From Rhodocytophaga aerolata (lineage in GTDB: Bacteria > Bacteroidota > Bacteroidia > Cytophagales > 172606-1), in NCBI RefSeq assembly GCF_030503435.1, contig NZ_JAUKPO010000009.1, positions 62,001-126,000 on the forward strand: a stretch of DNA of 64,000 bases. Reading direction: 5' to 3'. Positions 25,925 to 34,938 of the stretch are shown one piece after another. Each line of letters begins with the position of its first letter. Position 1 is the first letter of the stretch. The notes under the pieces were generated by a model. That model saw only the letters and a list, made by a program, of their open reading frames with translations. It had not been told where the DNA came from and did no database searches. A program made the position numbers and the translations under genes.

Positions 25925-27603
25925 GCCGTACACTCAAGCCGTTTATTCGGGATGTTTATGACAAATAAGGTTCCTTCGGCTTCGGTGGAGGTAACTTCAA
26001 TAGTGCCGTTCAATTTATTGATTACTTCTTTCACAATAAATAAACCCAGGCCCGGACCTTTGGACAATACAGCAGATTTTGAAAAAATATCAAAGATGGT
26101 GGCAATCGTTTTAGCCGAAATTCCAATTCCATTATCCTGAATATGAATAGTTGCCTTTTGTGCATCACTATAAACGGAAATCTTGATAAAAGGAGAAACA
26201 GAAGAGAAATTCTGGAAAGTGATACTATTGGAAATGAGGCATTTAAATATAACGCGTATTCTTTCTTCATCCGACCAGAAACGGCCATCCGTTTTAATAT
26301 CTGTTTGGAACTGAATGCGGTTATAAAAGTCAATATGGGTGCAGGCATGTATACTTTCTGACACAATCTTCTGAAAATCAACAGGCTTGTTAAGCAGGCT
26401 GTAATGAGTATTATTGGAGTAGCTCAATAAGCTATTCAGGATGTTTTCCAGTTTCTCCACCGTATGGTACATCAATCGCAGGTATTCATGGTGATTCGGG
26501 GCTTCATGATCCTGGCGTGCAACATTTAGTAAGCCTTTCAGCGAGCAAAGCGGGCCCAGTAAATCATGTGAGGCCCGGTAAATAAAAGTATCTAAGTTTG
26601 TTTTTGTTTTGGTAAGGGTTGTATTCAGTGCCAGTAGTTGCTTGGTACGGCTTTCTACCTTTAGTTCCAATTCAGTTTTTGCTTTTTCCAGCAGTTGCTG
26701 TGCTATCTCTTTGTCTGTAATATCCTGAGCAGAACAAATGACATAACAGTTTCCTTCATCATCGGTATACTTGAAATTGCGGTAAACCCAGAATTTTTCT
26801 TCTCCAGGCGCATTTTTTATCTGCAATATGCCATTAGCTATGCCTGACTCCTGTATCTGGAGTAAATAGTTATGGAAAGAACCTTTATCGGATGTAAGCA
26901 GGTTCTGTAGATTGGTTTCAAGTAGTTCTTCAGGCTTGTAAGCTAAGGCACGGGCCATTTTAGGATTTACAGATAAAAGTTTTCCCTGCAAATCATGGGT
27001 GAAAATATAGCCTTCGTTATTGTCTACCAGGGCTTTGTAGCGTTTCTCACTTTCTGCCAGTTTCTTTTTTTCTACTTCCAGTTGTTTTTTCTGGCGTCTA
27101 AGCTCTAGCCTGGCCATTATTTCACCAGCTAAGGTTTGCAGGGCTTGTTTCTGGTGTTCAGAAATAGTAGTAGGAGCCAGGTCAATAACACACAAAGACC
27201 CAATATTGGACCCTTCAGGCGAGGTAAGCGGAACCCCACAATAATAGCGTATATGCGGATCGCCGGTAACAAAAGGATTGCTCTGAAAGCGGGCATCTTG
27301 TTGCGCATCTGGTACTTCCATTGTTGCTTTACTTCTAATCGTATGCTGGCAGAAAGATATTTCACGGGCTACTTCCGTGGCATCCATCCCAACAGAAGAT
27401 TTAAACCATTGCCTGTCTTTATCAATCAAGGTAATGAAAGCAATAGGGGTATGGCAAATATAGGCGGCAAGTTTAGTAAGAGCATCAAACTCTTTTTCAG
27501 GAGCCGTATCCAGAATATCATAACTGCCTAAGATAGCTAACCGGACAGCCTCTTCACTGGCAGCGTGTTGCTCCTTTGCTTTACTAAAACTATTCAATGG
27601 CAT
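25900..27603 (-). CDS. GAF-PAS sensor histidine kinase
   Basis: From the ATG at 27603 the protein has 567 residues. A GAF domain occupies about 25-175 (AYICHTPIAFITLIDKDRQW, FCQHTI, YYCGVPLTSPEGSNIGSLCV), followed by a PAS domain (YKALVDNNEGYIFTHDLQGK) and a helical linker. The kinase core has the acceptor His near residue 346 (RASHDLLGPLCSL), N box FKCLISNSITF, DNGIGI and GPGLGLFIVKEVI. The GAF domain resembles the cytoplasmic phytochrome-like or redox-sensing sort, ligand unknown. No membrane segment or receiver domain is present. Its 3' end overlaps that of the convergent multi-PAS kinase by 25 bases. Confidence 0.92.
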   Translation of the reverse strand: MPLNSFSKAKEQHAASEEAVRLAILGSYDILDTAPEKEFDALTKLAAYICHTPIAFITLIDKDRQWFKSSVGMDATEVAREISFCQHTIRSKATMEVPDAQQDARFQSNPFVTGDPHIRYYCGVPLTSPEGSNIGSLCVIDLAPTTISEHQKQALQTLAGEIMARLELRRQKKQLEVEKKKLAESEKRYKALVDNNEGYIFTHDLQGKLLSVNPKMARALAYKPEELLETNLQNLLTSDKGSFHNYLLQIQESGIANGILQIKNAPGEEKFWVYRNFKYTDDEGNCYVICSAQDITDKEIAQQLLEKAKTELELKVESRTKQLLALNTTLTKTKTNLDTFIYRASHDLLGPLCSLKGLLNVARQDHEAPNHHEYLRLMYHTVEKLENILNSLLSYSNNTHYSLLNKPVDFQKIVSESIHACTHIDFYNRIQFQTDIKTDGRFWSDEERIRVIFKCLISNSITFQNFSSVSPFIKISVYSDAQKATIHIQDNGIGISAKTIATIFDIFSKSAVLSKGPGLGLFIVKEVINKLNGTIEVTSTEAEGTLFVINIPNKRLECTAQETSAVT

Positions 27604-27975
27604 AGGTGGACTCACGTAAATGTTACTTGCTTTTAATTAAATATATTATATTCTTTCCAGAATTCTTACCTTTTTTCTCGTTTTTACGCTGGTATTACAA
27701 TTATTGCATATGCCACTCCCTGGCTGTAGTTATTTATAGCATCGATCCCTTGTACCCGTACAAAAATGGACAAAATTCTGCCCTTGGTACTGGAGATGGG
27801 CCTTCTTTTCTAAATTCCGGATCGTAATACGGCCATGCTTGTTTCTTGTACCAATGCGAAAATATACTTTTTTCTAAAAGAAAATTACCTGCTTGTTTTT
27901 ATATAAATGCGAGTTTATTAAAACACATTCCTGCTTTACTACGTCTGTGTGTATATTGAATCAGGTAAATAACGT
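27604..27975 (+). other. Intergenic region between divergent genes, nothing identified
   Basis: This AT-rich stretch separates the GAF kinase (minus) from a 72-codon gene (plus). Short self-complementary runs exist (TTTTCT/AGAAAA near 27870) but I see no coding frame, consensus promoter or RNA. Confidence 0.5.
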
Positions 27976-28194
27976 ATGACTCCCTTGAAGGAAGTAAAAG
28001 TAATGGTCTGGAAAAGAGACCTGGAGAAAAATAAAGACATCAGCCGCCAGTTGACCATGCTATCCCGCAAGATTGAAGAGCAGGAGATTGCTTGTGTGTA
28101 TATTCCTAAAAAAAGCTACAAATTGCTGACCACTCTTCTGGAGTCCAGATACATTTCCTACGGTATTATCTCCTCTGAAGAGTTGCAGGGCTAA
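27976..28194 (+). CDS. Small charged hypothetical protein
   Basis: A 72-residue frame starts at ATG 27976. The sequence is helical and charged (MVWKRDLEKNKDISRQL, LSRKIEEQEIACVYIPKK) and ends SYGIISSEELQG. It has no signal peptide or membrane segment. Amino-acid use looks like a genuine protein. It stands alone between long non-coding stretches, downstream of a divergent sensor kinase. I do not recognise a family. A small regulatory or adaptor protein is possible but unsupported. Confidence 0.5.
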   Translation: MTPLKEVKVMVWKRDLEKNKDISRQLTMLSRKIEEQEIACVYIPKKSYKLLTTLLESRYISYGIISSEELQG

Positions 28195-28536
28195 TTCATT
28201 TTCTGCTCTGCACAAGGCTTCTGCCTGTTACCAACACCTTGCTGAAAGAAAATTAGTTAACCTAAATCTACCTTTGTCTAATCAATTCTATTAATCTATC
28301 TTTTTGTAATTGAAATCCTACACATTACTCACCTAATGTTATGCCATATGGTAAGTAACATCCTGTTCTGGAATGAAGGGAATAGAAGCTTATCGTATAC
28401 GCCTGAAGTCATAGCTACGGGAGATTTTAAGGTAGATTGTCAATTTGTATAGCTGTTTACTGTGAATTGTGGATAGAACTTCGGATTTTTGCACTACTTA
28501 TTCCTACTAGGGAGCATTTATTTGTTAAAGCCATTT
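28195..28536 (+). other. Intergenic region, nothing identified
   Basis: A 342-base AT-rich region follows the 72-codon gene and precedes the DUF1648-like gene. No consensus promoter, hairpin terminator or convincing coding frame is visible. The frame open from a TTG-type codon around 28437 overlaps the real downstream gene. Confidence 0.5.
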
Positions 28537-29055
28537 ATGAAAGGTACGTACTTGTTAATCCGGTTTCTAAAAATATTTTCGCTGCTTGCTTTTGTGGGTA
28601 TGTTGCTGTTGGCCTATTATCGGTTACCCAATCCGGTGGCTATTCATTTTAACTCCGCAGGGCAGGCAGATGAATATGTTGATAAGTCTGTGTTGTTTTA
28701 TGTCGGGGGTATTTTTATTGTGCTATTCAATGTATTGCTTTCCTTAGCCGCTAAATTCATCTTCTCTGTGCCGGCACAATTGTTTCCAATGCCTAAGCGC
28801 CACTACTGGCTGGCTGATAAAGAGAGCCGTTTTGAGTTTTTGTCGTTGGTGCGTAACTGGATCAATAGTTTTGTGTTTATCGGCAATACCCTGCTGTTTG
28901 TTTGCTTAATTATTCTGCTGAAATTAAACAACGCAGACGGGGCCGCTCCGGCAGATTATTCATGGGTGTTGATTGTAGGACTAGCAGCACTCGGGATCTG
29001 GTTGTTTTTTCTACCAGTGCGCTTGTTCCTTAAGAAAAGTGAAGCTGTAAGCTAA
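28537..29055 (+). CDS. DUF1648 (SdpI-N-like) membrane protein
   Basis: The ATG at 28537 gives 172 residues with an N-terminal membrane helix (FLKIFSLLAFVGMLLLAYY). Directly after it comes LPNPVAIHFNSAGQADEYVD, the hallmark of the DUF1648 domain found at the N-terminus of the immunity protein SdpI. Three further hydrophobic stretches follow (VGGIFIVLFNVLLSLAA, FVFIGNTLLFVCLIILL, WVLIVGLAALGIWLFFL), so four helices are likely. DUF1648 proteins are often near signalling or toxin-immunity genes, but no such partner is evident here. The stop is 4 bases from the convergent stop of xseB. Confidence 0.75.
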   Translation: MKGTYLLIRFLKIFSLLAFVGMLLLAYYRLPNPVAIHFNSAGQADEYVDKSVLFYVGGIFIVLFNVLLSLAAKFIFSVPAQLFPMPKRHYWLADKESRFEFLSLVRNWINSFVFIGNTLLFVCLIILLKLNNADGAAPADYSWVLIVGLAALGIWLFFLPVRLFLKKSEAVS

Positions 29056-29059
29056 GCGT

Positions 29060-29272
29060 TTACTCTTTGTCCGCCTCAATTAAATTCTGAATAGTAATTT
29101 CAGCCTGGTTCAGGTATTGCTGACATTGATGGATCAGCTTTTCAGCTTCTGCAAATAATTTCAGGGAATCTTCAAAGGGTACTTCTCCCTGCTGTAGCAA
29201 CTGTTGTATTTCTTTGATCCGCGCAAAAGAGTGTTCCAACGAAAAAGTATTCATAGGTTTTGTCTGAGCCAT
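29060..29272 (-). CDS. xseB: Exodeoxyribonuclease VII small subunit
   Basis: The 70-residue protein matches XseB in size and sequence pattern: SFARIKEIQQLLQQGEVPFEDSL (read as LQQGEVPFEDSLKLF) and a helical heptad-rich C-terminus (AEKLIHQCQQYLNQAEITI). XseB forms the long helical scaffold of the exonuclease VII complex with XseA, which degrades single-stranded DNA. xseA is not adjacent. The gene follows the ABC-permease/M1 fusion on the minus strand with a gap of about 150 bases, and it may or may not share that transcript. Confidence 0.88.
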   Translation of the reverse strand: MAQTKPMNTFSLEHSFARIKEIQQLLQQGEVPFEDSLKLFAEAEKLIHQCQQYLNQAEITIQNLIEADKE

Positions 29273-29425
29273 ATGGGTAGTAAAGTTAAATTTACTGGAA
29301 TCTGCAGTGAACGCCGCAAACGAATTTCTATAAAAGTTTAAAAATTCTCAGGTAAATGCCAAAACTAAAGGTTTATTTTGGCTTTTCAGGACTATCGGCC
29401 TGAAATTTCTGCATGGCTTACAGGG

Positions 29426-32400
29426 TTATTTTCTTTTAAGCTTTACCGGCTGCGTGTTATCTTCCGGATTGCGGTCGATGAGTTTATAATAAGGATCAAT
29501 TCCTGCTCTTGCCGGCTTTCCTTCTATAGCTACTTCAATACTGTTACTTCCGGCATGAAGGCGGTGTTTTGCCAGGTATAGGGGCTTCTGTCCACGTGCG
29601 GATTTGCTGTTTTCCTCCGCAAATACACCTATTTCTATCCAATCGTTCAGCGCAGTTTCACGTTCATATCCGAGGCTGTCGGCTATCAGTTTTTTTGCCT
29701 CTACTTGTAAGGCTACCTTATACTTATTTCCTCCGGTGTGCTGATAGGTTGCATCCGTTACTCTGTTTTCGTACAGGGTGATTTCCTTAAATAAGTCTGT
29801 AAGCAGATAGTGTAGCGAATCGGGCGTTGCTTTTTCAATGAATGTTAGCAATTCCAGGGAGTTGGTATAAGGAGGTTCCTGGAAAGAAGTTTGTTTAATA
29901 AAAGCTGCCAATGCCTGGTTTACTTTGTCTTCACCAATATAATCACGCAAGGTATACATGGCCAAACTGCCTTTGTTGTAATGAATATAATCCTGGTTTT
30001 CTACCTTATAGAGCGGCAATTCTTTTTCAGATTCGGCACTACGTCCGGTAAGATAGTTGTCTAGTTCATAGCGAAGAAACCGCTTCATTTGCTCTTTCCC
30101 ATACTCTTTTTCCATTACCATTAAAGCCGCGTATTGGGAGAGGCTTTCGGAAAGGAATGTAGCTCCTTGTACATGCCCGCCAATTACCTGATGTGCCCAC
30201 CACTGGTGCGCCACTTCATGTGCCGTAATATAATAAGGGTAATCTATATCGTCTTGTTTGTCAGATACTCTGGCAATAAAGCCCAGCGACTCGGAATAGG
30301 GGATGGTGTTAGGAAAAGACTGGGCAAACGTTGCGTACCTTGGAAATTCTATAATACGTATTTGCCGGTGTTGGTAAGGGCTGAAATTCTGCGTAAAATA
30401 ATCCAGAGACTGCTTAACAGATTTAATCATCCGGCCAAGGTTGTATTCGTGCCCTGGGTGGTAGTAAATTTCGATGTTAACCTGATTGCTAGAGGTATCT
30501 TTGGGTTGCCATACATCTTTTTTTACCTGATAATGTGCAGATAAAAAAGAATAAAAGTTCAGCATTTTGGCATCCATTGTATACTGAAAGTACCGCCTTC
30601 CATTTTCCAGCCACTCTTTTTGTAAATATCCGGGAGCAATGGCTATCTGGTCAGGTGTAGTGCTAAGGGTAGCCTCAAAAGTGATCCAGTCGGCATTCCG
30701 CGATATATAGTTGTTTTTCAAGGCAGCACTGTCGGTTACACTGGCCATCCGCTCTTTGGCAGGCAGGCCCAGATCTTCTCTTTGTGTATTACCAGCCAGC
30801 TCGGCATCTGGATTGTATCCGATGCTGGGCAGTAAATTGCTGTTAAAAAAAGTGCCGTTCTTCACCAGTTGGTTATTTTCAGTAGACGAACGGAAACCGA
30901 GGGTATACATCTCTAAGGTGTACTGCATAGTGATGCGCTGACCAGGTTGCAAAGGCTGTGGAAGTTTGTAAATATAATAGCCCACCCGGTTATCTGTGAG
31001 GATATTGCGGCCTGGTTTATTGTCTAGTTGCAGGGTAGATAACTTTATTTTGGAATGAAGATCGGCCTCGGTTCCAGTATTGATGTGCAATGAATCGATT
31101 ATACGGTTGGTTTTATTCTGTAAAATATAGGTGCCTTGAATGTATACGCGCCTCTCTTCCGGAAAAAGATCTACCTGTAGCTTTACATCTGTAATACGTG
31201 GCTGGGGAACATGCTGGTATTGTTTGTATTGCTTTTCATAGTCCGCCGCTAATATACTTTGATCGCCAGGGCTGTAATACGCATTGAGTACATTGGTGTT
31301 GAAGTAAATATATCCTCCGATCGCACAAAAGGATACACCTAATAAGAAGAGAGTAGCCCATGGCATTAATCCATATTGTGGCCGCAAGTCGGTGCCTCTT
31401 CTCCAGAAAACATTACCCACAACTATCAGAATCCCTGTAAAAACACTCCAGTATAAGGTAAACCAGAACAAAGATTTTCTAAAATGTCCATACCCGTTCA
31501 TATCCGAATAAATATAATCCGGACGGGTAGCAAACCGGTAGAGATGATGAGGATAGTCCAGCTGAGGCAATACAAGGGTATTGATTATGAACAGCAAAAT
31601 AACCAGTAAGTGGCCGATAAATTTGTTATTGACGAGCACCTGCACAAAAAAGCTGAAGGTTGCCAGCATGAGATAGAAGGGCAAGGTGAGCAAAAAAAGC
31701 TCCTTTATATACAAGTCCAGTTCAAGGTGCGTATATCCCTGGAGAAGTTGGGTGGCTAGCCCTACTACCATTATGCATATACATAAGATACAGCAGATGG
31801 CATACAACGCCAGAAGTTTGGACCCATACGATAGCCAGTTAGGTACTGGAAATGCGTCTGCAAACGTAGCAACTCTGGTAACTCTTTCGCGCCAGACAAG
31901 TTCACCAGCATAAAAAATAGTGATGACGACAGCAAATAAAATGAAATTAAACTCTTTTATGGCCAGTACCAGGTAGGTGAGGGGATAGGTAGGGGTACCA
32001 TAAATACGGTTGCTGTAATAGGCATCTACTCCCAGAAAAATTACTCCGGCAGCCAGGATGGCAATAAAGTATATATCTTTCAGGATGGCTACTGTTTCAA
32101 GTACAGCTAAGGAAATCAGTTTTCTGTAACTGGCAAATAAATGAAACCGTTTTTTAACCTTGGGCAGTACTATCTCATTTTCATATTGAATGCTGATTAC
32201 CTCTTTTTCCTGCTTTTTACTGGCTTTTTTAGCAGATGCACGTGTTAGCAACGATAAATCAAACCGGAGGTAGGTTAAGCCCAGCAAACACAAACTAATA
32301 CTAATCCAGATGAGCCGGTTGAGTAAAATAAGCCTGTCAATAGGAAGCAAGGCCGTGTTTTTCTCTGCAATTGTCCAGTAACGGGTTACATATTCACTGG

Positions 32401-33043
32401 CCGATATGCCGAAAGGATCAATCAGGGCTACCATCCACTGATCTTCCAGAGTGCTCACTGCGTCCAATGCAATCAGATAAGCTACCAAAAATACAACACT
32501 TCCCAGATAGGCTGCCATAATGGTGCGGGTAAGGGCTACCAGTGCAAAAAATATAGTTCCGGTAAAAAGCAGATTGGGTAGCAGAAATACGACGAAGGGG
32601 CGTAAATAGGCTTGCCATTGAAAAGGAACCAGTTGATCGTCTGGCTGTGAGGGCCACAAAGTAGCGGCAAAAATGCCCAGTTCAACACTCAGGAAGATAA
32701 ATAGTAATACTAAAAAAGAACCAATAAACCGGCCGGATAAGTACTGGGTTTTGTTGATAGGGAAGGTATAGTAAAAGGTGTGTACTTTTTGCTCCAGATC
32801 CCGGTAAACTGGTACACTCATAACAGCAGAGGCTACCACGGTACCAATGATGCTCAGGATAATGACCATGTTATTGATGATAAACGGGGTATTTTTATAT
32901 AACCTGCCGTTGCCTCCACCAATTTGCACTACATCGGAAACCATCGCCAGAAAGGGTAGCAGAAAAAAGATAAGAAAGTAAATATAAGTAGCCGGCCGTT
33001 TGCTCCTATACTTTAATTCAAATGAGATAATCTGGTTTACCAT
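29426..33043 (-). CDS. ABC-2 permease fused to M1 family aminopeptidase
   Basis: This 1205-residue protein starts in the cytoplasm and has many membrane helices in its first 600 residues (IYFLIFFLLPFLAMVSDVV, IIGTVVASAVMSVPVY, VLLFIFLSVELGIFAATLW and later sets). The second half is a periplasm-facing gluzincin: HEVAH starts at residue 942 within TAHEVAHQWWAHQVIGG, with the downstream Glu in FLSESLSQYAALM. The fusion of an ABC-2 type permease with M1 peptidase is known in Bacteroidota but its substrate is not. An ABC ATPase gene lies two genes upstream on the same strand and is the natural motor partner. The predicted product exports or gates something that it then cleaves, or senses peptides. 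Confidence 0.88.
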   Translation of the reverse strand: MVNQIISFELKYRSKRPATYIYFLIFFLLPFLAMVSDVVQIGGGNGRLYKNTPFIINNMVIILSIIGTVVASAVMSVPVYRDLEQKVHTFYYTFPINKTQYLSGRFIGSFLVLLFIFLSVELGIFAATLWPSQPDDQLVPFQWQAYLRPFVVFLLPNLLFTGTIFFALVALTRTIMAAYLGSVVFLVAYLIALDAVSTLEDQWMVALIDPFGISASEYVTRYWTIAEKNTALLPIDRLILLNRLIWISISLCLLGLTYLRFDLSLLTRASAKKASKKQEKEVISIQYENEIVLPKVKKRFHLFASYRKLISLAVLETVAILKDIYFIAILAAGVIFLGVDAYYSNRIYGTPTYPLTYLVLAIKEFNFILFAVVITIFYAGELVWRERVTRVATFADAFPVPNWLSYGSKLLALYAICCILCICIMVVGLATQLLQGYTHLELDLYIKELFLLTLPFYLMLATFSFFVQVLVNNKFIGHLLVILLFIINTLVLPQLDYPHHLYRFATRPDYIYSDMNGYGHFRKSLFWFTLYWSVFTGILIVVGNVFWRRGTDLRPQYGLMPWATLFLLGVSFCAIGGYIYFNTNVLNAYYSPGDQSILAADYEKQYKQYQHVPQPRITDVKLQVDLFPEERRVYIQGTYILQNKTNRIIDSLHINTGTEADLHSKIKLSTLQLDNKPGRNILTDNRVGYYIYKLPQPLQPGQRITMQYTLEMYTLGFRSSTENNQLVKNGTFFNSNLLPSIGYNPDAELAGNTQREDLGLPAKERMASVTDSAALKNNYISRNADWITFEATLSTTPDQIAIAPGYLQKEWLENGRRYFQYTMDAKMLNFYSFLSAHYQVKKDVWQPKDTSSNQVNIEIYYHPGHEYNLGRMIKSVKQSLDYFTQNFSPYQHRQIRIIEFPRYATFAQSFPNTIPYSESLGFIARVSDKQDDIDYPYYITAHEVAHQWWAHQVIGGHVQGATFLSESLSQYAALMVMEKEYGKEQMKRFLRYELDNYLTGRSAESEKELPLYKVENQDYIHYNKGSLAMYTLRDYIGEDKVNQALAAFIKQTSFQEPPYTNSLELLTFIEKATPDSLHYLLTDLFKEITLYENRVTDATYQHTGGNKYKVALQVEAKKLIADSLGYERETALNDWIEIGVFAEENSKSARGQKPLYLAKHRLHAGSNSIEVAIEGKPARAGIDPYYKLIDRNPEDNTQPVKLKRK

Positions 33044-33150
33044 TTATGCAGATGCATCTATAAATTCAAGCAAATTTTTTCTGTATGGAGTAGGTTTCTA
33101 GTATAGAACAGAACAATACGTCTGGCGCAGTAAAATTACAAGATATTTTC

Positions 33151-33861
33151 TTATGGATGGGTAGCTTCCACTGCCTGGGCGGTAAATTCTATTACCTTTT
33201 GTAAATGGGCAGGGTTATTGAAATTGATCTGGTGATTTTTAATAAATTCATGAATTTCTCGCCGTTTTTCCGGGAAAAGTTTAAATAAGATGGCCTTCTT
33301 TGCCGGGTGAAACCGCAGGTTCCGGTCCATAAATATATAATCTGCCCGCTTCAAAACTCTCATTAAATTATCTGATCTATGGTGGTACACCTGCCTAAGG
33401 GTAGGGGGTTCGCCTATATATGTATTCTCACTGGAATACCTGGAAGTTGGGTATCCACCCAAAATAACGGACATAGATTCTGTACGGGCTAATGCAATGG
33501 GAAAAGTAGCGGTAAGCAGTTCTATATACCCTTGTCCGAATAGTAAAAAATATTGATCTTCGCCGATGCTTATTGTTTTTACCGGATCATTATTGCGCAG
33601 CACGATAGTATCCCCTGCGGCATTGATATAGTGCATCTCTTTGTAGAGGAAATTATAGTTGAATTTTCCTGCTTCTGTTCTTCCATTTAAATACTGAACA
33701 ACCCCATCTCTAAATTCCGAATATCGTGTTTGGTCCGCTTTGGGAATAACTTCTATGGGTATCTGGCCACTTTTAATAATATAATAGGTTTTCTCAACCT
33801 GAGCCTTCATATACACGAGAGGGAAAAATACAATACTTATACTAAGAAGTAGCTTATGCAT
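33151..33861 (-). CDS. Secreted protein of unknown function in the ABC/peptidase cluster
   Basis: I start at ATG 33861 because it gives a direct signal peptide (MHKLLLSISIVFFPLVYMKAQ); a further ATG at 33879 would add six residues. The 236-residue product contains the stretch FRDGVVQYLNGRTEAGKFNY followed by FLYKEMHYINAAGDTIVL. This pattern, a strand repeat and then EMxxI and GDT, recurs in uncharacterised Bacteroidota secreted proteins. The C-terminal third is basic and helical (RAKKAILFKLFPEKRREIHEF, approximate). No catalytic motif is visible. It sits between the ABC ATPase and the permease/M1 fusion, so it may be a periplasmic accessory of that transporter, which is an inference from location alone. 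Confidence 0.7.
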   Translation of the reverse strand: MHKLLLSISIVFFPLVYMKAQVEKTYYIIKSGQIPIEVIPKADQTRYSEFRDGVVQYLNGRTEAGKFNYNFLYKEMHYINAAGDTIVLRNNDPVKTISIGEDQYFLLFGQGYIELLTATFPIALARTESMSVILGGYPTSRYSSENTYIGEPPTLRQVYHHRSDNLMRVLKRADYIFMDRNLRFHPAKKAILFKLFPEKRREIHEFIKNHQINFNNPAHLQKVIEFTAQAVEATHP

Positions 33862-33968
33862 ATAAAAAGTGTTGAACATACTGCATTAATCTACGATTTT
33901 TTATAATATTAGCCAGATAAAATCAATAACATTTGTGAAAAATTACCTAGCCCGTATAAATGAATAGA

Positions 33969-34856
33969 TCAAAGAGCCATCACATTCGTTTTATCTGAAA
34001 TAACTGTAAAATAAACATCTTCCAAGTCGGTTTCTACCGGCAGGAAGGTATCATCAGGACGGTCGTCGCTGTATACATGTATAACCGATTTGCCGGCCAA
34101 TAGTGTAGTTGAAATTACCTTATGTTCTTGTAGATAGCCTGGAAGATCCGTTTTCAGGATCGTTTTTTTCCATATTTTACCTTCCATGGAGTCAATAATC
34201 TGGGAGGGTTGGCCACTGATGAGTAGTTCTCCTCTGGAAATAATAGCCATATTGCTGCACAAGTGGCTAACATCTTCTACAATATGCGTAGATAGAATGA
34301 CAATGGTATTTTCGCCGATTTCACTAAGCAAGTTATGAAAACGGTTCCGTTCGGTTGGATCGAGGCCGGCAGTGGGTTCATCTACAATTATTAATCTGGG
34401 GTGTCCGATCAGGGCTTGTGCAATGCCAAACCGTTGTTTCATCCCGCCAGAGTAGGTGCCCAGGTTTTTCTTACGGGCGTCGTAGAGATTTACTTTATGT
34501 AACAGGGCTTTTACGGTTTCTTCGCGTTCTTTTTTCCGGATAATGCCTTTCAGATAGGCAATATGATCGAGAAAACTTTCGGCACTTATTTTCGAATACA
34601 AGCCAAATTCCTGTGGTAGGTAACCTAGTATTTTTCGTACAGCCTCTTTCTGTTTTAATACATCTGTCTCCCCTAAAAAAATGGTTCCGCTGTCGGCTTC
34701 CTGTAACGTGGCCAGTATCCGGATCAGGGAGGATTTTCCGGCGCCATTGGGACCTAATAATCCGAACATACCCTGAGGGATGCTCAGCGAAATGTTCCGC
34801 AAAGCTTGCACACCATTCGAATACGTTTTAGATAGATTAGTAATGGTTAATTGCAT
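33969..34856 (-). CDS. ABC transporter ATP-binding protein
   Basis: The 295-residue ATPase has Walker A GPNGAGKS (residues 35-42), the Q-loop region YLPQEFGLYSKI, signature YSGGMKQR, Walker B LIIVDEPTAGLDP and the switch His in STHIVED. It belongs to the CcmA/drug-exporter branch that pairs with ABC-2 permeases. Its C-terminal about 80 residues are an accessory region after the ATPase core. The natural partner is the permease/M1 fusion ending the same strand series, with the unknown secreted protein in between. The upstream M61 peptidase stops 82 bases before this start, with a repeat hairpin between them. Confidence 0.93.
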   Translation of the reverse strand: MQLTITNLSKTYSNGVQALRNISLSIPQGMFGLLGPNGAGKSSLIRILATLQEADSGTIFLGETDVLKQKEAVRKILGYLPQEFGLYSKISAESFLDHIAYLKGIIRKKEREETVKALLHKVNLYDARKKNLGTYSGGMKQRFGIAQALIGHPRLIIVDEPTAGLDPTERNRFHNLLSEIGENTIVILSTHIVEDVSHLCSNMAIISRGELLISGQPSQIIDSMEGKIWKKTILKTDLPGYLQEHKVISTTLLAGKSVIHVYSDDRPDDTFLPVETDLEDVYFTVISDKTNVMAL

Positions 34857-34878
34857 AGTATAGAGAGATGCATAATGA

Positions 34879-34915
34879 CGAATGAATAATGACTGGCTTC
34901 AGCATTACTCATTCG
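34879..34915 (-). repeat. AATGANTAATGACTA-type hairpin between M61 and ABC genes (copy C)
   Basis: CGAATGAATAATG (34879-34891) and CATTACTCATTCG (34903-34915) are an inverted repeat with one mismatch in 13 bases. AATGAATAATGACTG (34881-34895) matches the folA-end 15-mer at 13 of 15 positions. It lies about 24 bases after the M61 stop. Confidence 0.55.
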
Positions 34916-34938
34916 CCATTCGCTAGTCAGTTTATTTC

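Noticed and set aside
28437-28652. 71-codon open frame before the DUF1648 gene
   Set aside because: It overlaps the DUF1648 gene in another frame, and the DUF1648 frame has clear family motifs.
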